Assembly: GCF_029318685.1 (NCBI RefSeq)
Contig: NZ_CP119677.1
Coordinates: 1,302,001 to 1,366,000, forward strand
Length of the DNA: 64,000 bases
Origin: Ruminiclostridium papyrosolvens DSM 2782
GTDB lineage: Bacteria; Bacillota; Clostridia; Acetivibrionales; DSM-1351
Direction: 5' to 3'
The notes beneath the pieces were generated by a model. The model saw only the letters and a list, made by a program, of their open reading frames with translations, searched no databases and was not told the DNA's origin. Both the position numbers and the translations under genes were made by a program. This document shows, piece by piece, positions 44,575 to 53,530 of this stretch; the stretch's first letter is position 1; each line of letters opens with the position of its first letter.

Positions 44575-45228
44575 TTGGATGAGACTTTAAAAAGTAAAAT
44601 TAAATACTTTGAGAATATTCCTGCTGTTCCGAATAAAGACAGGATATTATCAAGACTGGGCTATCGGAACGGTGTTACTGAGCTAAAGGCAAGTGACTTA
44701 TCCTTAATAGAGGACTGTATTAAACAGGGAACTTATCTTTGTCAACCGTCGGGAGCTTATATAAATATACCTATAAAGGAAAAGAGCGTATCCGGAGTTG
44801 TGCTGGACAACAACATTAGCTTAATGAGTGAAAGTCTGTCAAAGCTTTTAAAAGATAGTCACAGCGTTATTCTTATGGCAGCCACTGTAGGACATGAAGT
44901 ATCAAAAAAAGTTTTTACTGAAATAGAAAAAGGCAATGCATCAGCGGGACTGATTCTTGACTCGGTTGCATCCCAAACTGCAGATGCTGCACTTGACTGG
45001 CTTGTTCAGATGCTGAACAAAATGCTTATAAGAGAAGGTAAAAAACTAACTAAACATAGATACAGTCCAGGTTTTGGGGATTTGCCGCTTTTATATCAGA
45101 AAGATATTTTTGAAGCTCTGGAGCTTTTCAGGCTCAATATGGCGCTTACCGAAAAGTTTATGCTTATTCCTGAAAAATCGGTTATTGCCATTGCCGGAGT
45201 AGAGGATAAAGGAGAATTGAATATATAA
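44575..45228 (+). CDS. Methionine synthase reactivation-domain protein
   Basis: A 217-residue homologue of the C-terminal S-adenosylmethionine-binding (activation) domain of cobalamin-dependent MetH, encoded as its own gene. VVLDNNISLMSESLSKLL, ILMAATVGHEVSKKV and KHRYSPGFGDLPL are typical. It would help reductive remethylation of oxidised Co(II) in the MetH below. TTG 44575 is preferred because GGAGTGGG lies 8 bases upstream; a GTG at 44563 would overlap that site. It overlaps metH by one base. Confidence 0.9.
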   Translation: MDETLKSKIKYFENIPAVPNKDRILSRLGYRNGVTELKASDLSLIEDCIKQGTYLCQPSGAYINIPIKEKSVSGVVLDNNISLMSESLSKLLKDSHSVILMAATVGHEVSKKVFTEIEKGNASAGLILDSVASQTADAALDWLVQMLNKMLIREGKKLTKHRYSPGFGDLPLLYQKDIFEALELFRLNMALTEKFMLIPEKSVIAIAGVEDKGELNI

Positions 45229-47663
45229 TGGATAAAGTGCAATTTAAAAAACTTGTTTCACAAAAAATACAAATACTTGATGGTGCCACCGGGACTGAAC
45301 TCCAAAAAAGAGGAATGCCCACAGGTGTTTGTCCTGAACAGTGGGTGATAGAAAACCCTAATGCAATAAAGGAAATTCAGAAGGCTTATATAGATGCAGG
45401 CTCAAACATAATTTATACTTGTACCTTTGGTGGAAACAGGGTAAAACTTGAGGAGTTCGGGCTGGGCGAAAGAACCTTTGAAATTAATCAGAGGCTTGCA
45501 CAGCTTTCCAAAGAAACAGCAGCAGGAAAATGTCTGGTTGCAGGTGATTTAGCTTCCACGGGAAGATTTATTAAGCCTCTTGGTGATATGTCTTTTGAAG
45601 CATGTGTGGACATATATAAGGAACAGGTACAGGGGCTGCTGGCAGGGGGAGTTGACTTATTTGTTATAGAGACAATGTTGGATATACAGGAAGCCAGAGC
45701 TGCCCTATTAGCTGTCAAAGAGAGCTGTGACTTACCTGTGTGTGTAAGCATGAGTTTTGACGAAAGTATGAGGACACTTACGGGGACTGACCCGGTTACT
45801 GCCCTAATAACTCTTCAAAGTCTTGGTGCTGATGCAGTGGGCTGTAATTGCTCTACAGGGCCTGAACATATGGTGGAAATAATAACCAGAATGAAACCAT
45901 ACGCCAGAGTACCTCTTATGGCTAAACCAAATGCAGGCCTGCCAAAGCTTGTGAATAATGTAACTGTTTTTGACATGGGCCCTGAAGAGTTTGGCTCTTT
46001 TGCAGAAAACTTTATACAAGCAGGTGTAAATATCATTGGGGGTTGCTGCGGAACTTCGCCGGAGTATATAAAGGAGCTTTACCGGAACTGCGGAGATTTA
46101 AAACCACGACATTTTGAGTATAGTGAATATAGTGCAATAACATCATCCGCCAAAACGGTGTTTTTTGGTATTAATAAACCTGTTGCAATTGTTGGAGAGA
46201 GGATTAACCCAACTGGTAAGAAAAAACTGCAGGCAGAGCTAAAGGAAGGCTCAACTAACGAAATAAGAAGATTTGCACTTGAACAGATGGAAAAAGGTGC
46301 TGATATTCTGGATGTAAATGTAGGTATGCCCGGCATAGATGAGAAGGAAGTAATGCTAAATACAGTAAGACTGCTGGGGAGTGTTTGTGATGCTCCGTTG
46401 TGTCTGGATTCTTCATCTCCTGAGGTGCTTGAGGCTGCATTACGAATCTATCCCGGACGTGCTCTTATAAATTCAATATCTCAGGAAAAAGTAAAACTTG
46501 ATAAATTATTGCCGGTAGCCGCAAAATATGGGGCAATGTTCATACTCCTTCCGTTAAATGATGAGGGAGTTCCCGAAAAGGCTATACAGAGACAGGTTAT
46601 AGTTCAAGAGGTGTTCAATCAGGCTTCTGATTATGGCTATAAAAAAAGTGATATTGTGGTAGACGGACTTGTTATGACTGTTTCCTCAAATCAGGAGGCA
46701 GCACTGGAAACCTTGAAGCTTATACAATGGTGCAGAGAGGAATTCGGATGTGGAACCATTGTGGGACTTTCCAATGTATCTTTCGGTTTGCCTGAAAGAG
46801 GTTGGGTGAACGCCGCATTTTTGTCAATGGCTATTGCTAAGGGACTTACAATGGCAATTGCAAATCCCTCCAGTGATTTGCTTATGTGCATTAAAATGGC
46901 CTGTGATGTTATTATGACAAATGACGTAAACAGCAGAAATTACATTTCATATTTTAGCAGCATGGATAAGCCTGTTAAGGATGGAAATGAAAAAAAGGAA
47001 GCTGAGAAAAAAACCTGTGACAAAATTTTTGACGCAGTTTTAAATGGTGACAATGAAGGTATTGATAAGCTTATAGAAAAGGCAATAGCAGAAAAAACAC
47101 CACCTCAGGATATTGTTGATATATATTTGATTCCTGCAATTAATCAGGTAGGAAAGCTATTTGATGAAAAGAAATATTTTCTCCCTCAGCTTATTCAAAG
47201 TGCTGAAACAATGAAGTCCGGCTTTACATTTTTAGAGCCTCTGCTAAAACAAAAAGGTGAAAAAGAAGAGAAAGAAGATATTGTTGTTGTTATAGCTACA
47301 GTAAAAGGAGATATTCATGATATAGGGAAAAACATAGTCGGATTAATGCTTCGAAACTATGGTTTCAAAGTACATGACCTTGGAAAGGACGTAAGTGCAG
47401 AGAGAATTATAGACGAAGCGAAGAAATTAAAGGCTCATATAGTAGGTCTTTCTGCCTTAATGACTACCACAATGGTAGAAATGGAGGAAGTGATTAAACT
47501 TGCAAAAGAGAAAAATGTAGGCTGTAAGTTTATGATTGGCGGAGCAGTAGTAGATGACGATTATGCAAAAACCATTGGAGCAGACGGATATTCGAAAGAT
47601 GCCTATGAGGCAGTAAAGCTTGCAAAAAAACTTTCAATTAAACAAGCTGCAGAATGTAATTAA
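45228..47663 (+). CDS. metH: Cobalamin-dependent methionine synthase, lacking the reactivation domain
   Basis: An 811-residue three-module enzyme making methionine from homocysteine and 5-methyl-tetrahydrofolate. The homocysteine domain (about 10-290) has zinc cysteines in GCNCSTGPEH and GGCCGTSPE. The pterin domain (about 315-560) has VGERINPTGKK and DVNVGMPGID. A helical cap and a B12 domain (from about 590) carry KGDIHDIGKN, the DxHxxG cobalt-ligand motif. The usual fourth domain is the separate gene upstream, a common clostridial arrangement. AT-rich sequence without an obvious terminator follows. Confidence 0.96.
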   Translation: MDKVQFKKLVSQKIQILDGATGTELQKRGMPTGVCPEQWVIENPNAIKEIQKAYIDAGSNIIYTCTFGGNRVKLEEFGLGERTFEINQRLAQLSKETAAGKCLVAGDLASTGRFIKPLGDMSFEACVDIYKEQVQGLLAGGVDLFVIETMLDIQEARAALLAVKESCDLPVCVSMSFDESMRTLTGTDPVTALITLQSLGADAVGCNCSTGPEHMVEIITRMKPYARVPLMAKPNAGLPKLVNNVTVFDMGPEEFGSFAENFIQAGVNIIGGCCGTSPEYIKELYRNCGDLKPRHFEYSEYSAITSSAKTVFFGINKPVAIVGERINPTGKKKLQAELKEGSTNEIRRFALEQMEKGADILDVNVGMPGIDEKEVMLNTVRLLGSVCDAPLCLDSSSPEVLEAALRIYPGRALINSISQEKVKLDKLLPVAAKYGAMFILLPLNDEGVPEKAIQRQVIVQEVFNQASDYGYKKSDIVVDGLVMTVSSNQEAALETLKLIQWCREEFGCGTIVGLSNVSFGLPERGWVNAAFLSMAIAKGLTMAIANPSSDLLMCIKMACDVIMTNDVNSRNYISYFSSMDKPVKDGNEKKEAEKKTCDKIFDAVLNGDNEGIDKLIEKAIAEKTPPQDIVDIYLIPAINQVGKLFDEKKYFLPQLIQSAETMKSGFTFLEPLLKQKGEKEEKEDIVVVIATVKGDIHDIGKNIVGLMLRNYGFKVHDLGKDVSAERIIDEAKKLKAHIVGLSALMTTTMVEMEEVIKLAKEKNVGCKFMIGGAVVDDDYAKTIGADGYSKDAYEAVKLAKKLSIKQAAECN

Positions 47664-47802
47664 TTATATGAACCTATACTACATCTATTAGTAAAAAATA
47701 TCAAAAAAGATAAAATTTACATGACAAATTGCACGTAATATTATATAGTTGATATTAGAAACTATATGTGAGAAACTAAATATGTAAAAACTAAATATGA
47801 AA

Positions 47803-47982
47803 AACAGGTGTCGGTTGTGTTGAAAATACTGAACATGAACCGGTGAAAAGGGAAGTTGGGTTTAAAATCCCACGCGGTCCCGCCGCTGTAAAAGAGGAGT
47901 TTCTTTCAAAGTACCACTGGAAACGGGAAGGTGAAAGGAATAATGATGCTTGAGCCAGAAGACCTGCCTGTTATTTTGTACC
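47803..47982 (+). promoter_or_regulatory. Cobalamin riboswitch
   Basis: A full B12-box aptamer: closing stem ACAGG (47804) with CCTGT (47977), AAAAGGGAAGTTGGG, TCCCACGCGGTCCCGCCGCTGTAA, GTACCACTGG-AAACGGGAAGG, and GAGCCAGAAGACCTGCC. No terminator lies directly after, so control of the yezD-like gene is probably at translation (GGGGGTG at 48002 is within reach). Adenosyl- or other cobalamin should lower expression of the downstream gene or genes. Confidence 0.95.
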
Positions 47983-48015
47983 ATAGACTCTACGAACGAT
48001 AGGGGGTGTACTTAA

Positions 48016-48186
48016 TTGGTTGATTCCATGAGCCTGAAAAAGGATAATCCGAATGGTAAGCTGTCTGAAAAGGAAAAAAAGCTTGTAAGGATTCTTCGGG
48101 GGATTGACTATGGTGAAGTTAAAATTATTGTACAGGGTAATCAGCCTGTACGGATTGAAGAACTCACAAAGTCAATTAAGCTTTAG
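48016..48186 (+). CDS. YezD-like small protein (DUF2292)
   Basis: A 56-residue protein whose core LSEKEKKLVRILRGIDYGEVKII (shown in part) and PVRIEELTKSIKL are characteristic of the DUF2292/YezD family. Such proteins occur near sulfur and methionine genes. TTG 48016 is chosen because GGGGGTG stands 7 bases upstream; the first ATG (48028) is too far. It is the first gene behind the cobalamin riboswitch. A terminator at 48316 lies between it and the DUF4430 genes. Confidence 0.85.
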   Translation: MVDSMSLKKDNPNGKLSEKEKKLVRILRGIDYGEVKIIVQGNQPVRIEELTKSIKL

Positions 48187-48315
48187 AAGTTGACGGATTA
48201 TTATCTTAAAATTCATATGTTATTTTGCGCTTTATACCATATTTATTAATTTGAAAATGGGATAGCGAATGCAGAAATGTCGACAACTGCACGGTGCTGA
48301 TCGAAAAACGGAAGC

Positions 48316-48349
48316 ATTACCTCACAAAAAAAGAGGTAGTGTTTTTTTT
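48316..48349 (+). terminator. Terminator after the yezD-like gene
   Basis: ATTACCTC pairs with GAGGTAGT around nine bases, then a run of T. Just before it, 48268-48315, the RNA can fold as AATGC/GCATT or TGCAG/CTGCA, so read-through might be controlled. Confidence 0.8.
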
Positions 48350-48381
48350 ATTGCTCCGTGGAAGATTTTTTGTAAAAGGGA

Positions 48382-48705
48382 GTGATATATCTGAAGGCAG
48401 AAAATTGCAGTCAGAAAATCCAATCTCAAGAGTCTTTAAAGTCAGAAAGCAGGGATTTAGAACTAGCCGGACGGCAAAAAGACTTATGCAGAGAATATAT
48501 TAAGCTTTATAAGAAGAAAAGTGATGAGCAGCTTTATCAGTACCTTCGTGACATTGCTGACGAGCTTGGCAGGGTGCCAAAAAAGTCAGAGGTTCCGGCT
48601 TTCGGGTATATCAAGTCCCGTCTGGGAAAATGGCCGAGAATTCTGGAGGATGCAGGAATCAAGCCTGTTCGAAAAAAACTGCTTGAAGAAATAGAACCAG
48701 AGTAA
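48382..48705 (+). CDS. Small protein with homing-endonuclease-associated repeat
   Basis: A protein of up to 107 residues. The part RDIADELGRVPKKSEVPAFG and RLGKWPRILEDAGIKPV matches the pattern LGR-P-x-KSE...FGxWxxxLxxAGI of the homing-endonuclease-associated repeat, a small DNA-binding helical unit often found alone. The start is uncertain: GTG 48382 runs into GGGAG, while a CTG at 48391 is better spaced. It may be a regulator of the surrounding operon; no direct evidence. Confidence 0.65.
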   Translation: MIYLKAENCSQKIQSQESLKSESRDLELAGRQKDLCREYIKLYKKKSDEQLYQYLRDIADELGRVPKKSEVPAFGYIKSRLGKWPRILEDAGIKPVRKKLLEEIEPE

Positions 48706-48790
48706 CTCTGGATAACAAACGTACCTACGTGGTGTAATGTTGATTGCGATGAACCATTGGCCGGTTAAGAAAACTAATGGAGGTAGAACA

Positions 48791-49609
48791 GTGAGAAAAA
48801 ATTTCAAAAAAATATTATGTCTGGTTATGATGGCGGCTATTATTTGCACAATGCTTACAGGAATAGCATTTGCAGCAGATCCAATAACTGTAACAGTTAG
48901 AATTCAGGGCTACAGTGCAGGTGGAAACGGCGGCTCAATTTTAAATGAATATCAGGTAACACTTAACGATTCAACTGGCTTTACAGCATACGATGCGCTG
49001 AATAAGGCTTGCGGCGATAAAGCTATAAGCCATATTGCATTAGGAAGCGGTGCGAGTACATATGTATCCAGTATCGGAGGTCAGACAGAAGCATATTTTA
49101 CACCTAATTCATCCTATTATTCGGGCTGGATGTTCAGGGTATGGAGGGGGGCTTCTCCTACAACCGATGAACTTCCTTCCTATAGCTGTGGAGCTTATAC
49201 AATGCAGAATGGTGATAAAATGACCTGGTATTATGCAATTCCGGCGGAGTCTTTCTATACCTGTATGAGCAACTACACAAGTATACAATCCTCATATAAT
49301 GAGGGGAGTTCTTTTAATGTAAATGTAAAGGCTCAGAAATTTACGGATATATATAATTGGATACTTACAGGCTTTAACGACCTTTCAGGGGCAACTGTTA
49401 AGCTTGTAAGAGCCTCAGATGGTGCGCTTATGGCAAGCGGTACTACAGGCACAAATGGTAATGTATCAATAAATGTGCCTCAGGTAACTGAGAATACCCC
49501 ATGCTATTTATATGTAGATAACAAGTTTTTTACTACGGGAGCTTTAAACACCGGACTGCAATATGTCCACTCTTGGAGTAAAAGTGTAACTATTAATAAT
49601 GTACCATAA
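48791..49609 (+). CDS. Secreted DUF4430 (transcobalamin-like) protein A
   Basis: A 272-residue secreted protein. GTG 48791 follows GGAGGT by 6 bases and gives a signal peptide ending AFAA. Residues about 30-155 are a DUF4430 domain (FTAYDALNKACGD, SSYYSGWMFRVWRG, CGAYTMQNGDKMTWYYA), the family of the beta-domain of eukaryotic transcobalamin and intrinsic factor. The rest is a beta-sandwich-like region (GATVKLVRASDGALMASGTTG, typical of Ig or carboxypeptidase-regulatory-like folds). A corrinoid-binding role is inferred from the family, the upstream cobalamin riboswitch and the ECF transporter downstream. Confidence 0.85.
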   Translation: MRKNFKKILCLVMMAAIICTMLTGIAFAADPITVTVRIQGYSAGGNGGSILNEYQVTLNDSTGFTAYDALNKACGDKAISHIALGSGASTYVSSIGGQTEAYFTPNSSYYSGWMFRVWRGASPTTDELPSYSCGAYTMQNGDKMTWYYAIPAESFYTCMSNYTSIQSSYNEGSSFNVNVKAQKFTDIYNWILTGFNDLSGATVKLVRASDGALMASGTTGTNGNVSINVPQVTENTPCYLYVDNKFFTTGALNTGLQYVHSWSKSVTINNVP

Positions 49610-49681
49610 AAATTAAGACTTAAACGACTGGCCAATGGGGAGCAGTAAAATTTTGAATATATATTAGTTTAGGAGGGCAAA

Positions 49682-52600
49682 ATGTTTAAAAAAATTAGTT
49701 CATTAGTACTTTTACTTTGCATATTAATGAGTTCCTTCACGGGAATAAATTCTGTGTTCGCATACGACAATCCGTCTGATTTTAAAGTTAACTTTACGGA
49801 GATAAATACTAATCAAAAAGATACTTTTCCTGTTACAAGGCAAACAATTGCAGAAGCATTAGATAAAGCAACGGACAAACTCATTGAAAAGTTTGATGAC
49901 TCCGGCTTCAACTATCAGAAACACTGGATGGCAATAGCCATTAATGGGCTTGGCAAAAAAGTTCCCGTCTCTTATTTGAATGATATTAATGGAGGAGACC
50001 TGCCGGCAGCAAATTCAGGACAATATGGAAAGTATATTCTTGGAATTCTTGCAGCAGGCGGAGACCCCACAAATATCAACGGAAAAAACCTTCTGGCAGA
50101 ATTGTGTAATTTGAGAGATATGAAAAATGTTAATACCGAGGGAGGCATTTATACTACACCTTTCGGGCTTTTGGCTTTGGATGCGGTTAACTATGAAATT
50201 CCGGCCGACGCAGGTTTTACAAGAGATGATATTATTAATAAGCTTATTACACTGGCAAATCCCACAGGGGGAGAAGATGGAGTTGGTTTTGTTTTAACTG
50301 CATTGGGAAAATACTATAACGTGAACCCTGAAGTTAAAACAGCCGTAGACAAGGTTGTTACAGCATGGGCAGAAAGACAAGGCGAGGATGGAGGCTTTGG
50401 GGCCGGAGCCTGGTCTGCGGAGAATAATGTAAATACGGCTGCGCAGGTATTGATGGGGTTGTGTTTTAACGGAAAAGACCCCCAATCAGAACAATTTACC
50501 AAGGCAAAGGGAAATCTTATAAGCTTTATTTTGAGCCTGCAAAATGAGGATGGTACTTTTAACTGGCAAAAAAGTAATGCAGGAAGCCTTTCAATGGCTA
50601 CAGAACAGGCTACCTATGCATTGGATGAATATCTAAGACAGCTGAATGGCGAGAAAAGCATATATGATTTTACAGAAAAAGTTCTTGAACCCATTGATAT
50701 TACAGCACCGGAGATATCAACCGATTTGTCGGATAAATCTGTTAATGCATCTGTACTGACCTTTACGGCAGGTGCAAGCGATACGGTTGACGGGCCCGTT
50801 GTGCCTGTTGTCAAGCTTGGCAACAATGAGGTTGAAGGAATAAACGGAACCTACAAGGTTGACTTAAACGAGGGCTTAAATACAATAACCGTTAGTGCGT
50901 CAGATTCATCAGAGAATAAAAGTGAGAAGAGTTTTGCAATAGTTTATAATCCAAAAACACAGGAAATTCCGGACGGAGATAAGCCTAAAGTTGAAATCCC
51001 TTCAGATAATGATGATTATAAAGTTAACATAACCTCGGAGGACGGTAGCAGGGAAATTACTGTAGAAATCCCTGATAGCAAGTCCTCAAAGGTTTTGGCT
51101 GATTTACCTTTAAACAGCAGCCTGCCTGAAATAGTTGCAGTCAAGGGAAATGTTACGGCTTTGTTTCCAAAAGGAATAAAGGTAACCTCCGGAAATACAT
51201 CACAAATTGAGCTGATAACATCAAAAGATACTGCCAATAATGATATAAAGAATAAAGTTAATGATATTATCCCGTCAGGGAAGAAGCTTGATTCAATCCT
51301 TCAGGCTTTTACAATGGGAGATAGTGCAGGAATAGAATTTGACGGTTATGTTGCTTTGACCTTCAAAGGAATGCAGGGGAAGGAAGCTGCATATATTCAA
51401 AGCGGAAAAATTCACCCTATTCAAAAATATGAAAGTGATTCCGCAGGATTGGCCGGAGATAAAAGTGAGTATGCCTATGACAGCGGAAGTGATTTGATTG
51501 TAAAAACAAAGCACTTTACTGACTATATTGCTTACTCGGCAAGTGCTGTTAAAGCTCCGGATAATGGTGAAACAAAGAAATATATAACATTGTCAGTGGA
51601 CAAGCTTACCATTAATAAGGGTAATGTCATTTCACCTGTACAAGTGGAACTTCAATCAGGAGACACGGCATGGACATTATTAAAAAGAGAATTAGATAAA
51701 CGGAACATAAGCTGTAAATACAGATGGACGGAAGCATATGGAAGCGTGTATATACAGTCAATAGACGGTGACGGAGAATTTGACCACGGCAGCGGCAGTG
51801 GGTGGATGTACAATGTTAATGGATGGTATCCTGATTATGGTGCAACTAAATATGTCCTTAAAGCAGGAGATACGCTTCAATGGAGATATACTACAAATTT
51901 AGGTGCAGATTTGGGAGAGGACTTAGGCAAGTGGGAAAATCCGGGAGGAACAACAACTTCAGGAGAAAAGACCACTGATACTTCCCAAAAGGATAAAACA
52001 CAAAATAAAGAAGCAGAAGAAAAAACAAAAACCGATAACATTGATTTGAATAAAATCTATAAGGACGCAGATTCTGTCTCTTCATGGGCATATAAAGCAG
52101 TCGGATTTGCTGCACAGAAAGGTTTTGCAGGAGGAAATAAGGGCAATTTTAACCCTAAGGCTAACATTACAAGAGCTGAATTTACAAAGATAATGGTTTC
52201 TGTTCTTGGACTGGATATTAAGGCTAAAAATGTAATCAAGTTCAATGATGTCAATGAGGAAAATTGGTTTTATCCGTATGTTAATGCCGCATATAAAGCC
52301 GGAATTGTTTCGGGAAGCGGTAATAAATTTAACCCAAATGAAAAAATTACCCGGGAGCAAATGGCAGCAATCATTATCAAAGCATTAGGAGTTAAGCCAA
52401 TCAAGCCGACTACTGCGATAAAAGATATTAATGAAGTAACTGCCTGCTTTAAAGAGGACGTTGAAACAGTTACAGCACTTGGATTATTGGTGGGAGATAA
52501 GGGACAATTTAATCCAAAAGGGTTAGCAACAAGAGAAATGGCAGCAGTAGTTGCCTTGAAGGTATATGAGTATAGAAATGGTGAATACAGCCAGAAAGCA

Positions 52601-53503
52601 GAAGTAAAGAAGTATATTGAAGAAACCGGGGCTTTGATGCAAAAAACAGTTTCAAACCCTGCTGTCGGCAGTATAGGGGGCGAGTGGACAGTTTTGTCCC
52701 TTGCCCGTTCGGGTATCAAGGTACCTGACAGCTACTATGCTAAGTATTACTCAAATGTAGAAAAGAAGCTTAAAGAAACATCCGGAAAGCTGCACAATAC
52801 AAAATACACTGAATATGACAGGGTGATTCTGGCACTGGGCTCAATCGGAAAGGATGTTACCAAGGTTTACGGCTATGACCTGACAAAACCTCTGGCTGAC
52901 TTCAATACCCTATTAAAGCAAGGGCTGAATGGGCCTGTTTGGGCATTAATTGCTCTTGACAGTAAGGGTTATCAAATACCTGTTGACAAGGAGGTTGCAG
53001 TACAAACTACCAGAGAGAAACTGGTTGAATACATATTATCAAAGGAAATCAAAGGTGGCGGCTGGTCATTGACTTCAGAGGCTCCTGCTGATACAGATAT
53101 TACGGCTATGGCTCTGCAAGCACTTTCCGGATACCGTGATAATGAGAAGGTTGCGGCGGCTGTCCAAAGAGCACTTAGTTTCCTGTCAGCTGCACAGCAA
53201 AAGGATGGCAGCTATATAAGCACATGGAGTAATGAGGCAAGCAGTGAAAGTCTTTCTCAAGTTATAGTAGCTCTTACTTCACTGAACATAGACCCCAAAA
53301 AGGACAAAAGGTTTATAAAAAACGGTAATGACACGCTGACTGCTTTACTGGCATTCTATGCAGAGGGTGGAGGCTTCAAACATACTTTAAAAGGAGAACT
53401 TGACCCCATGGCTACTGACCAGGGAATGTATGCACTTGTTGCCTATGAGCGTTTTTCTAACGGTCAAAAGTCCCTTTACGACATGGTTGATGTAAAAAAG
53501 TAA
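49682..53503 (+). CDS. Surface-anchored transcobalamin-like giant: two alpha-barrels, DUF4430, SLH
   Basis: A 1273-residue secreted protein. Signal peptide 1-27. Residues about 38-325 form a terpene-cyclase/prenyltransferase-like alpha6/alpha6 barrel with QGEDGGFGAGAW and LSLQNEDGTFNW repeats. An Ig-like domain (about 336-420) and a beta-rich part follow. DUF4430 lies near 637-755 (GSGSGWMYNVNGWYPDYG). Three S-layer-homology repeats are near 790-965 (ITRAEFTKIMVSVLG, ITREQMAAIIIKALG, ATREMAAVVALKVYE). A second barrel (about 975-1260) ends the protein. Intrinsic factor and transcobalamin have exactly one barrel plus the DUF4430-like domain, so this is likely a wall-anchored corrinoid-binding protein. 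Confidence 0.85.
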   Translation: MFKKISSLVLLLCILMSSFTGINSVFAYDNPSDFKVNFTEINTNQKDTFPVTRQTIAEALDKATDKLIEKFDDSGFNYQKHWMAIAINGLGKKVPVSYLNDINGGDLPAANSGQYGKYILGILAAGGDPTNINGKNLLAELCNLRDMKNVNTEGGIYTTPFGLLALDAVNYEIPADAGFTRDDIINKLITLANPTGGEDGVGFVLTALGKYYNVNPEVKTAVDKVVTAWAERQGEDGGFGAGAWSAENNVNTAAQVLMGLCFNGKDPQSEQFTKAKGNLISFILSLQNEDGTFNWQKSNAGSLSMATEQATYALDEYLRQLNGEKSIYDFTEKVLEPIDITAPEISTDLSDKSVNASVLTFTAGASDTVDGPVVPVVKLGNNEVEGINGTYKVDLNEGLNTITVSASDSSENKSEKSFAIVYNPKTQEIPDGDKPKVEIPSDNDDYKVNITSEDGSREITVEIPDSKSSKVLADLPLNSSLPEIVAVKGNVTALFPKGIKVTSGNTSQIELITSKDTANNDIKNKVNDIIPSGKKLDSILQAFTMGDSAGIEFDGYVALTFKGMQGKEAAYIQSGKIHPIQKYESDSAGLAGDKSEYAYDSGSDLIVKTKHFTDYIAYSASAVKAPDNGETKKYITLSVDKLTINKGNVISPVQVELQSGDTAWTLLKRELDKRNISCKYRWTEAYGSVYIQSIDGDGEFDHGSGSGWMYNVNGWYPDYGATKYVLKAGDTLQWRYTTNLGADLGEDLGKWENPGGTTTSGEKTTDTSQKDKTQNKEAEEKTKTDNIDLNKIYKDADSVSSWAYKAVGFAAQKGFAGGNKGNFNPKANITRAEFTKIMVSVLGLDIKAKNVIKFNDVNEENWFYPYVNAAYKAGIVSGSGNKFNPNEKITREQMAAIIIKALGVKPIKPTTAIKDINEVTACFKEDVETVTALGLLVGDKGQFNPKGLATREMAAVVALKVYEYRNGEYSQKAEVKKYIEETGALMQKTVSNPAVGSIGGEWTVLSLARSGIKVPDSYYAKYYSNVEKKLKETSGKLHNTKYTEYDRVILALGSIGKDVTKVYGYDLTKPLADFNTLLKQGLNGPVWALIALDSKGYQIPVDKEVAVQTTREKLVEYILSKEIKGGGWSLTSEAPADTDITAMALQALSGYRDNEKVAAAVQRALSFLSAAQQKDGSYISTWSNEASSESLSQVIVALTSLNIDPKKDKRFIKNGNDTLTALLAFYAEGGGFKHTLKGELDPMATDQGMYALVAYERFSNGQKSLYDMVDVKK

Positions 53504-53530
53504 TTTTGAATAACCGGGGAGTTGTTGCAA

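Noticed and set aside
48294-48503. Reading frame starting inside the terminator at 48316
   Set aside because: It overlaps the better-supported protein at 48382 in another frame, has a terminator at its start and no recognisable product.
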